A model generated the notes under the pieces. It was not told the DNA's origin. It worked only from the letters and a program-made list of their open reading frames with translations, and did no database searches. A stretch of DNA of 5,489 bases from Thermoanaerobaculia bacterium (lineage in GTDB: Bacteria > Acidobacteriota > Thermoanaerobaculia > Multivoradales > JAHEKO01): NCBI GenBank assembly GCA_029287645.1, contig JARFQS010000635.1, forward strand, positions 1 through 5,489. The letters are read 5' to 3'. Positions 1 through 4,100 of this stretch are shown here, in pieces. Made by a program: the position numbers and the translations under genes. How positions within the stretch are numbered: position 1 is the stretch's first letter; each line of letters begins with the position of its first letter.

Positions 1-57
1 GTGCAGGACCACCCCCGCTTCCAGGCCCTGCTGGAGAAGTACGGGCAGGTTGGCTAG
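1..57 (+). CDS. C-terminal end of an upstream protein, possibly TPR/kinase type (partial)
   Basis: Frame 1 is open from the left edge to a TAG at 55-57 and gives 18 residues, VQDHPRFQALLEKYGQVG. The segment H-P-R-F-Q-A-L-L-E-K-Y resembles the last helix of many bacterial proteins with tetratricopeptide repeats, often serine/threonine kinases or adenylate cyclase-like regulators, which commonly finish with a D-P-R-F-x-x-L-L motif. That match is from memory of the families. The rest of the gene lies outside the window, so neither catalytic domain nor start can be seen, and the GTG at position 1 should not be taken as a start. A short hairpin and repeat copy 1 follow directly after the stop. Confidence 0.6.
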   Translation: MQDHPRFQALLEKYGQVG

Positions 58-61
58 ATTC

Positions 62-80
62 GGGCTGGGAGCCCTGTTCT
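62..80 (+). terminator. Candidate short intrinsic terminator after the upstream gene
   Basis: Five bases after the stop of the upstream gene, GGGCT (62-66) and AGCCC (70-74) form a perfect 5-bp stem with a GGG loop, followed by TGTTCT. The stem is short and the T tract is interrupted, so this is a weak terminator at best, but its position is right for one. Confidence 0.35.
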
Positions 81-82
81 GC

Positions 83-327
83 GGTCCACTCTCGGTCCCC
101 TAAACCGCAACCAACCACCACTCTCAGCATCGACCACAACAATCCCACCTGCCTGCGGAGCCCCGTCGTTTCGTTGTCAGCTGTTGTGGAGTGTTGTCAG
201 TTGTGGGAAGTCAGTGGTCTTGAAAACCGGCGTCCGTTCACGCGGACCGTGGGTGGGCTCCCTCTGGTCGCCTTCACTGCGCCCCCACGCCTGCCCCTTG
301 CGGGTTCGATTCCCACCCCCTCCGCCA
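83..327 (+). repeat. tRNA-Ser-derived repeat, copy 1 (full length)
   Basis: This 245-nt unit starts at GGTCCACTCTCGG and ends at the encoded CCA of a tRNA-like sequence. It aligns almost without gaps to 2265-2508 (constant offset 2182 up to position 298), with about 80% identity over the 138 bases counted by hand (83-220). Bases 176-298 align ungapped to 3773-3895 with 115 of 123 identical. The left about 105 nt is not tRNA and includes a hairpin at 156-173 (CGGAGC, loop CCCGTC, GTTTCG). The right part is an interrupted tRNA-Ser-like sequence (188-327). The short ORFs crossing this unit are read-through of tRNA-like sequence and are not judged to be genes. Confidence 0.85.
188..327 (+). pseudogene. 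Interrupted tRNA-Ser(UGA)-like sequence, copy 1
   Basis: Removing 254-304 leaves 89 nt with class II tRNA layout. The acceptor is GGAGTGT (188-194) against CCCCTCC (317-323), with two mismatches, followed by G and CCA (324-327). The anticodon loop CTTGAAA (219-225) places TGA at 221-223, and the anticodon-arm run GGTCTTGAAAACCGGCG is the same as I recall for E. coli tRNA-Ser(UGA). The long variable arm GTCCGT/GCGGAC (232-237/242-247) has the loop TCAC. The T-stem half GTGGG (249-253) fits CCCAC (312-316), and the T loop is TTCGATT (305-311). The 51-nt insert lies exactly between T stem and T loop. Acceptor mismatches and the insert argue against a working tRNA gene, though a processed insert cannot be excluded. 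Confidence 0.75.
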
Positions 328-439
328 TTCGCCCACCCCGCTCGCTCTTTGCCGAAGGGTCGGGCCAGATCTGGAACGAAGACTCTTGCCAAGATCAACA
401 GACGCTAGTTGCGGATTTTCGTAACGACGGCCGTGAGGC

Positions 440-445
440 TAGAAT
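440..445 (+). promoter_or_regulatory. Possible -10 element of the amidohydrolase gene
   Basis: TAGAAT matches the sigma-70 consensus TATAAT at five of six positions and lies 59 nt before the ATG. No convincing -35 hexamer is seen 16 to 18 nt upstream (the best is TTCGTA at 418-423), so the call is weak. Confidence 0.25.
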
Positions 446-476
446 CAATCCGCTCCCGAAGCCCTCCGAATGATCG

Positions 477-497
477 CCGGCCACTGGGCCGGAGAGG
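477..497 (+). promoter_or_regulatory. Hairpin overlapping the SD of the amidohydrolase gene
   Basis: CCGGCC (477-482) and GGCCGG (487-492) form a perfect, all-GC 6-bp stem with loop ACTG. The SD, GGAGAGG (491-497), shares its first two bases with the 3' arm and ends 7 nt before the ATG at 505. The SD supports 505 as the start. The stem could limit ribosome access, which is an inference. Confidence 0.45.
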
Positions 498-504
498 AAA
501 GACA

Positions 505-2127
505 ATGAAGAGACTGTTCGATGTCCGCATCATCCTGGCGCTATGCATGGCCCTCTCCCTGGGCGCTCAGTCCGCTGCCGCCGCCGAAGAGGAACTCGCT
601 GAGGCACCGCGATCACCGGCGCGCAGCCGAGGCGAGGGACCCTACTCGCAACTCATCCTGCGTGGCGTGACTCTCATCGATGGCACGGGGTCACCTGCTC
701 GCGGGCCGATGGACATTGTCATCGAGGGCAATCGGATCACCGGTATCCACAGCGTCGGCGCGCCGGGCACGCCTATCAACGAATCGGTGCGCCCCAAGGC
801 GGCGGAAGGTGCAACTGAGCTCGACCTCTCGGGGCACTATGTGCTACCAGGGTTCGTCGACCTCCATGGTCACCTGGGTGGTTCGATCCGGGAGACGCCG
901 GCCGAGTACGTGCTCAAACTCTGGATGGGCCACGGCATTACGACCATCTCCGATCCTGGCAGCGGCAACGGCGTCGAATGGACACTCGATCACAAACGTC
1001 GCAGCGAGGCCAACGAGATCACAGCGCCTCGAATCGAGGTCTACTCGCGCTTCGGGCAGGATAACGAGGGTCCTATTACCAGCGCTGAGGAAGCTCGCGA
1101 GTGGGTGAGGATGACGGCCGATCGAGGGGCCGATGGAATCAAGTTCTTCGGCGCCCGTCCCGACATCATGGGGGCGGCGATCGACGAAGCCGGCAAGGTC
1201 GGACTGCTGACAACCTGTCACCACGCCCAGACCAACGTCGTCTGGCAGAACGCCCTCGATTCTGCCCGCATGGGGCTGACCTCCATGCAGCATTGGTATG
1301 GCCTCCCAGAGGCGATGTTCGAAGGACAGCTGGTCCAGAGCTACCCCGTGGACTACGACTACAACAACGAGCAGGATCGCTTCTCGGAAGCCGGTCGTTT
1401 ATGGAAGCAGGCCGCCAAACCCTTCGGCGACAAGTGGAACGAAGTGATGAACGAAATGGTATCGCTCGACTTCACCATCGTACCGACCTTTCATGCCTAC
1501 GAGGCCACTCGCGACCTGTCTCGAATGATGCGAGCCGAGTGGCATGAGAAGCACACTCTGCCAGCTCTGTGGCGTTTCTACTTGCCGGATCGACTGGCGC
1601 ACGCTTCGTATTGGTTCTACTGGGGCACCGAGGAGGAGGTCGCCTGGAAGGAGAACTACAAACTCTGGATGACCTTCATCAATGAGTACAAGAACCGCCG
1701 AGGGCGCGTGGCGGTGGGTTCGGACTCGGGCTACTCCTTCAACCTCTACGGTTTTTCGTTTGTGCGTGAGATGGAGCTGCTACGCGAGGCCGGCTTTCAT
1801 CCGCTCGAGGTGGTGCGGTCGGCGACGCTGTCAGGTGCCGAGGCTCTCGGCATGGCCGAAGACATCGGTACCGTCGAGCCCGGAAAGCTGGCGGACCTGG
1901 TGGTGGTGGCAGAGAACCCACTCCAGAATCTCAAAGTCCTGTACGGGATCGGCGCCCTCAAGCTCACCGCCGACAACGAGATCGTACGGGTCGGTGGCAT
2001 TCGCTACACCATCAAAGACGGCATTGTGTTCGACGCGCCGCAGCTGCTGCAGGACGTCCGAGACATGGTGCAGAAGGCTAAAGACGAGGAGGGCTACGAG
2101 ATCACGATCCCGGGTTTGGACTACTAG
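505..2127 (+). CDS. Exported metal-dependent amidohydrolase family protein
   Basis: The product is 540 aa and belongs to the amidohydrolase superfamily, in the imidazolonepropionase/prolidase-like branch that hydrolyses C-N bonds in cyclic or peptide-like substrates; the true substrate is unknown. The N-terminus (MKRLFDVRIILALCMALSLG, then AQSAAAA) is a Sec signal peptide with cleavage likely near residue 27. A small beta domain follows (LILRGVTLIDGTG, 50-62), then the metal-site HxH, H121 and H123, in PGFVDLHGHLGG. K213 in GIKFF is a candidate carboxylated bridging lysine, H239/H240 and H263 are likely ligands, and D407 in VAVGSDSGY is the expected catalytic aspartate. The ending from SGAEALGM through GTVEPGKLADLVVV (443-468) is the family's classic C-terminal segment. 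All key residues are present, so the enzyme looks intact. The start at 505 is chosen for its SD and signal peptide; an in-frame extension to 409 is unlikely. Direct repeats lie on both sides, and the gene appears to be transcribed alone. Confidence 0.9.
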   Translation: MKRLFDVRIILALCMALSLGAQSAAAAEEELAEAPRSPARSRGEGPYSQLILRGVTLIDGTGSPARGPMDIVIEGNRITGIHSVGAPGTPINESVRPKAAEGATELDLSGHYVLPGFVDLHGHLGGSIRETPAEYVLKLWMGHGITTISDPGSGNGVEWTLDHKRRSEANEITAPRIEVYSRFGQDNEGPITSAEEAREWVRMTADRGADGIKFFGARPDIMGAAIDEAGKVGLLTTCHHAQTNVVWQNALDSARMGLTSMQHWYGLPEAMFEGQLVQSYPVDYDYNNEQDRFSEAGRLWKQAAKPFGDKWNEVMNEMVSLDFTIVPTFHAYEATRDLSRMMRAEWHEKHTLPALWRFYLPDRLAHASYWFYWGTEEEVAWKENYKLWMTFINEYKNRRGRVAVGSDSGYSFNLYGFSFVREMELLREAGFHPLEVVRSATLSGAEALGMAEDIGTVEPGKLADLVVVAENPLQNLKVLYGIGALKLTADNEIVRVGGIRYTIKDGIVFDAPQLLQDVRDMVQKAKDEEGYEITIPGLDY

Positions 2128-2140
2128 GCCAGTGGCACTC

Positions 2141-2172
2141 GGAGACCCTCGAGGAAGCGGATGAAGGGCTCC
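2141..2172 (+). terminator. Hairpin after the amidohydrolase gene, possible terminator
   Basis: GGAG-A-CCCT (2141-2149) pairs with AGGGCTCC (2165-2172), an 8-bp stem with one bulged A and a 15-nt loop, 13 nt after the stop. No T tract follows, so it may only be an RNA-end-stabilising structure or chance. Confidence 0.25.
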
Positions 2173-2264
2173 CGATCCTCCAGACCGCAGGGGCCGAAAT
2201 CTCAGACTTGAAGCTAGCCCCGCCAGTTCGCGGCCCCGACTCCGTGCAGTGCTTCGATGTTTTT

Positions 2265-2508
2265 GGTCCACTCTCGGTCCCCTAGATCGCAACTGACCGC
2301 GACTATCGGCATCGACCACAACAAGTTCCCTTGCCAGCGAAGCCCCGTCGCTTCGTTTTCAGGTGTTATGGAATGTTGTCGGCTGTAGGAGGTCGCTGGT
2401 CTTGAAGACCGGCGATCGTTCACGCGGACCGTGGGTTGGCTCCCGATGGTCGCCCACACTGCACCCCCTATCCTTCCCCTCCGTGGCCGAATCCCACCCC
2501 CTCCGCCA
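2265..2508 (+). repeat. tRNA-Ser-derived repeat, copy 2 (full length)
   Basis: This 244-nt unit is in the same orientation and layout as 83-327 and about 80% identical to it over the part counted. It begins GGTCCACTCTCGG right after a run of five T (2260-2264). Its left half carries the hairpin CGAAGC/GCTTCG (2338-2343/2350-2355) around the same loop CCCGTC; here it is a perfect 6-bp stem, while copy 1 keeps the pairing with two G-T wobbles. The right part is the interrupted tRNA-like sequence 2370-2508. Copies 1 and 2 enclose the amidohydrolase gene as direct repeats 2182 bp apart. Confidence 0.85.
2370..2508 (+). pseudogene. Interrupted tRNA-Ser(UGA)-like sequence, copy 2
   Basis: Removing 2436-2485 (50 nt) leaves 89 nt. 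The acceptor start is GGAATGT (2370-2376) against CCCCTCC (2498-2504), then G-CCA (2505-2508), with further mismatches than copy 1. The anticodon stem CTGGT/ACCGG is fully paired with one wobble around the loop CTTGAAG, with TGA at 2403-2405. The variable arm is partly decayed (GATCGT against GCGGAC). The T-stem half GTGGG is at 2431-2435 and CCCAC at 2493-2497; the T loop is GCCGAAT, two changes from TTCGAAT. The end of the insert supplies GTGG (2483-2486), which can re-pair with CCAC (2494-2497) around a 7-nt loop. Confidence 0.7.
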
Positions 2509-2524
2509 AGCCCTGAACTGGTTC

Positions 2525-2578
2525 TGTAGGGGCGGGGCTTGCCCCCGCCCTCGGGCGGCCACAAGGGGCGCACCTACA
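2525..2578. repeat. REP-like imperfect palindrome
   Basis: The 54-nt element runs from TGTAGGGGCG to CGCACCTACA, outer arms that pair with one mismatch. Its centre CCGCC-CTCG-GGCGG forms a tight stem, with GGCTTG and CACAAGG as intermediate partly paired segments. GTAGGGGCG-type palindromes of this kind are scattered in many bacterial genomes, and their translation on the minus strand (VGAPLVAARGRGQAPPLQ) is a familiar spurious peptide. It lies 16 nt after repeat copy 2. Confidence 0.7.
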
Positions 2579-3033
2579 CTAGGAGGCCACCAATGCTCGT
2601 GGTCCACGGGCGGTCCATTTCCGGGGACCGCGGAAGGACCCTCGGAACCATTAGTGAGCCCTTCCGATATGTGTCCGTGGCCCCTCGGGATCACTCGTCA
2701 ACCACTACCCGTTATGCACGGATTCCCACCGTAATGGGTGGTTCTGACTCTGGGGACAGATCAAGGCGAGGCCCGATTCGGAGGTGAAGAGCGGAAGGTC
2801 AGCCGCTTCAAGACGATCGGGCAGCGGATCATGTAGCGCCCGAGGCGAACGCGAGAGTAGGACATCGGTTTTGCGCGGCATGCTGGGGAATCAAACACGC
2901 ACCCCTCTTCGCCCTCCACGTCAGAGCGCTAGGATTCGCCCCAATCTGGCTAATCGCTCAGCTTGGGCGTCTCCAGGCACCCGAAAACGTAGCGCGGAGG
3001 GGGGAGCTATGAGAAGCAATTGCCTATCCGTTC
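2579..3033. other. Gene-poor stretch between the palindrome and the small exported protein
   Basis: No convincing gene or RNA is visible in these 455 bases. They hold a perfect 7-bp hairpin, GCGGTCC (2610-2616) with GGACCGC (2625-2631) and an 8-nt loop, and a weaker one, CCACC/GGTGG (2726-2730/2737-2741). The + frame is open across 2593-2787 and again from 2788 to a TGA near 3012, but the second part has no good start. A decayed gene is possible, but no family was recognised. Confidence 0.5.
2593..2787 (+). CDS. Doubtful 64-aa ORF with a good ribosome binding site
   Basis: An ATG at 2593 is preceded by AGGAGG (2581-2586) with 6 nt between, an ideal SD arrangement, and the frame runs to TGA at 2785-2787. 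The 64-residue product (MLVVHGRSISGDRG... ending RRGPIRR) is basic and Ser/Arg-rich, without a membrane segment or recognisable motif. Codon choice is unremarkable and includes several AGA/AGG codons, and a 7-bp hairpin lies inside the ORF. It directly follows the REP-like palindrome, so the SD may be a chance part of that repeat. I do not recognise it; most likely it is not a gene. Confidence 0.2.
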   Translation: MLVVHGRSISGDRGRTLGTISEPFRYVSVAPRDHSSTTTRYARIPTVMGGSDSGDRSRRGPIRR

Positions 3034-3507
3034 CTATCGTGACTTCAAATGCACTTCACGGGCGAATACGGTCCCGAGAAACTCTGTTCCCGTCGACTGC
3101 ATGAGCTCGAGTCGTTCCTGAAACTCTGGCATATCTACAGTTTCGGCGTCGATTGCTGCCCAGTCCTTCCAGAAGGTGTCGTATGACGCCATGTTCGGGA
3201 AAATCTCGATGACCATGATGTTCCAGTCATCTGGGCTGGATGACCATTTTGTCAGCACCTTATAGTCGACAAGGACTTTCTTCTTCACCGCCAGCTTCAG
3301 CTGATGCTCCCAAACCGTCGCGATGTTCTTCAATTGCAGCTCGGTTTTTCCCGGCGGCGTCCGGAAGGTCATAATCTGCCATACGGGTCCTTCCTCGTAG
3401 GTTTCCAAGGCTACACGTGCCGTTTGTCCGTGCGCTGATTCCGGCACCATCGATAGGCCAACGATGACTGCGAGAACGACCGCGATCCTCTCAATTCCGT
3501 ATCTCAT
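3034..3507 (-). CDS. Small exported protein, probable ferredoxin-like (ABM/EthD/DABB type) domain
   Basis: The 157-aa product starts MRYGIERIAVVLAVIVGLSM, a Sec signal peptide with likely cleavage after SAHG (residue 27). The mature part of about 130 residues reads as one beta-alpha-beta unit repeated: a strand WQIMTFRT (43-50), a P-P-G-K turn, an amphipathic helix (55-77), strands around VLVDYKVL (78-85) and WNIMVIEIF (95-103), then a helix with YDTFWKDWAAID (109-120). This is the pattern of small dimeric alpha-beta barrel proteins (antibiotic monooxygenase, EthD or DABB-like). The fold is inferred and no catalytic residue is proposed; it may bind a small ligand or be structural. The start at 3507 is preferred over one seven codons upstream because AGGAGGT lies 8 nt before it and the upstream ATG overlaps that SD. 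It is on the opposite strand to its neighbours, so it has its own promoter, not identified. Confidence 0.8.
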   Translation of the reverse strand: MRYGIERIAVVLAVIVGLSMVPESAHGQTARVALETYEEGPVWQIMTFRTPPGKTELQLKNIATVWEHQLKLAVKKKVLVDYKVLTKWSSSPDDWNIMVIEIFPNMASYDTFWKDWAAIDAETVDMPEFQERLELMQSTGTEFLGTVFAREVHLKSR

Positions 3508-3510
3508 GGG

Positions 3511-3548
3511 GCAGCACCTCCTATTCATTTGTAGACGCTACGTGCTGC
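3511..3548 (-). promoter_or_regulatory. SD and flanking inverted repeat of the small exported protein gene
   Basis: Read on the minus strand, GCAGCAC (3548-3542) and GTGCTGC (3517-3511) are a perfect 7-bp inverted repeat separated by 24 nt. The SD AGGAGGT occupies 3522-3516 and overlaps the second arm by two bases, 8 nt before the ATG. The SD decides the start; the structure could affect translation. Confidence 0.45.
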
Positions 3549-3757
3549 ATCGACGATTGTTTCCAATGACCGAGTTCAGAAGAGTAGGAAATTGGTTTTC
3601 AGACAGCGAGAGTTCTGAGACTGAAGAGTGCTGCTGAAGGGCCTCTGAGGACTTATCTCGAGCCTCTAGACCTGGAATTGCCCAGTTCTCGAGGTCTCGA
3701 AGGCGGTCAATTGAGCGATGAGCGGACTCCGCCATGGTCCAGTTGGGGGCAGCCTCA
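3536..3757. other. Intergenic region upstream of the small exported protein
   Basis: This stretch is visibly less GC-rich than the rest of the window. The minus strand has an open frame at 3538-3735 (65 aa from an ATG at 3735) that ends 30 nt before the 157-aa gene, but there is no SD and no recognised motif, so it is not called as a gene. AGACCT/AGGTCT around 3670-3700 is a loose inverted repeat. No convincing promoter hexamers were found. Confidence 0.4.
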
Positions 3758-3784
3758 CCCCGTCGCGTCATGGTCAGCTGTTGT

Positions 3785-3981
3785 GGAGTGTCGTCAGTTG
3801 TAGGAGGTCAGTAGTCTTGAGAGCCGACGTCCGTTCACGCGGACCGTGGGTGGGCTCCCTTTGGTCGCCTTCACTGCGCCCCCACGCCTGCCCCTCTACG
3901 AGGCGAGGGCTTGCCCGAGCCTGCCAATAAGCAACTTTCGTTTCGAGTCGTGAAACGACTCGAATCCCACCCCCTCCGGCA
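3785..3981 (+). pseudogene. Interrupted tRNA-Ser(UGA)-like sequence, copy 3
   Basis: Removing 3851-3958 (108 nt) again leaves 89 nt. The acceptor is GGAGTGT (3785-3791) with CCCCTCC (3971-3977). The anticodon position TGA is at 3818-3820, but the anticodon stem is damaged (GTAGT against GCCGA). The variable arm GTCCGT/GCGGAC is intact, GTGGG is at 3846-3850, the T loop is CTCGAAT (3959-3965) and CCCAC is at 3966-3970. The damaged stem, the mutated CCA and the long insert make it the least tRNA-like 3' half, although its first 66 nt remain close to copy 1. Confidence 0.7.
3942..3964. repeat. Perfect 10-bp hairpin inside the insert of copy 3
   Basis: TTCGAGTCGT (3942-3951) and ACGACTCGAA (3955-3964) pair perfectly around a GAA loop. 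The right arm includes most of the tRNA T loop (CTCGAA of 3959-3964), so the palindrome spans the boundary between insert and tRNA sequence. No T tract follows, so a terminator is unlikely. Confidence 0.7.
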
Positions 3982-4059
3982 TTTTCTTCCTATTGAGTAG
4001 CTGGGACTAGATGCCCGCGGTCCGGGGAACCCTGGCGAGACCTATCCCTCTCAAGCAGC

Positions 4060-4065
4060 TACAAT
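4060..4065 (+). promoter_or_regulatory. Possible -10 element of the DUF3604 gene
   Basis: TACAAT matches the sigma-70 -10 consensus at five of six positions and lies 35 nt before the GTG start, giving a plausible leader of about 30 nt. No good -35 is present at the usual spacing. Confidence 0.3.
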
Positions 4066-4087
4066 ACGGTTCAATTCCAACGAAACT

Positions 4088-4100
4088 GGAGGTGGACCTC
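4088..4100 (+). promoter_or_regulatory. SD of the DUF3604 gene, self-complementary with the bases before the start
   Basis: GGAGG (4088-4092) is a strong SD with 8 nt to the GTG at 4101. GAGG (4089-4092) can pair with CCTC (4097-4100) around TGGA, so the SD sits in a small palindrome ending exactly at the start codon. The SD is the reason for choosing the GTG start. Confidence 0.5.

Larger units (their letters stand above)
328..504 (+). other. Leader region of the amidohydrolase gene
   Basis: This stretch between repeat copy 1 and the amidohydrolase start holds no gene. The frame of the amidohydrolase stays open upstream to 409, but those 32 codons have no SD and would hide the signal peptide, so they are taken as untranslated. 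It contains a possible -10 element and, at its end, a GC-only hairpin that touches the SD. Confidence 0.6.
3758..3981 (+). repeat. tRNA-Ser-derived repeat, copy 3 (5'-truncated, expanded insert)
   Basis: Similarity to copy 1 begins near CCCCGTCG (3758); the left about 75 nt of the full unit is missing, although a GGTCCA at 3736-3741 may be a remnant of the unit's first bases. From 3773 to 3895 it is 115/123 identical to 176-298, without gaps, and all eight differences are transitions. After that the insert is longer than in the other copies and holds a perfect 10-bp hairpin. The unit ends in the tRNA 3' end with the terminal CCA changed to GCA (3979-3981). It lies upstream of the DUF3604 gene in the same direction. 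Confidence 0.85.

Noticed and set aside
184..408. Plus-strand frames across the three repeats (near 184, 2363 and 3718) give similar peptides with the core LKTGVRSRGPWVGS.
   Set aside because: The similarity is fully explained by the tRNA-like DNA; an intact tRNA-Ser read in this frame gives the same kind of peptide (PWVRIPPPPP), a known source of spurious ORFs. No SD is present.
409..504. Upstream extension of the amidohydrolase by 32 residues.
   Set aside because: The first codon is not an ATG, there is no SD, and the extension would bury the signal peptide; the ATG at 505 has an SD.
83..2508. Composite transposon bounded by copies 1 and 2.
   Set aside because: The repeats carry no transposase, no terminal inverted repeats and no visible target duplication.
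2214..2573. Minus-strand frame conserved between copies 1 and 2, with the shared string LGDREWT.
   Set aside because: Differences between the copies are mostly amino-acid changing, the frame continues into tRNA-like and palindrome sequence, and there is no SD, so this is shared repeat DNA and not a gene.
2788..3012. Plus-strand open stretch after the 64-aa ORF, possibly a gene remnant.
   Set aside because: It follows a stop, has no good start or SD, and matches no family I recognise.
3538..3771. Minus-strand ORF of 77 aa (or 65 aa from 3735) ending 30 nt before the 157-aa gene.
   Set aside because: No SD at either ATG, the longer form starts inside repeat copy 3, and no motif is recognised. 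A decayed gene remains possible.
83..3981. CRISPR array or integron attC array.
   Set aside because: Only three long, diverged repeats with kilobase spacing, no short regular spacers, and no attC-type R'/R'' core sites were seen.
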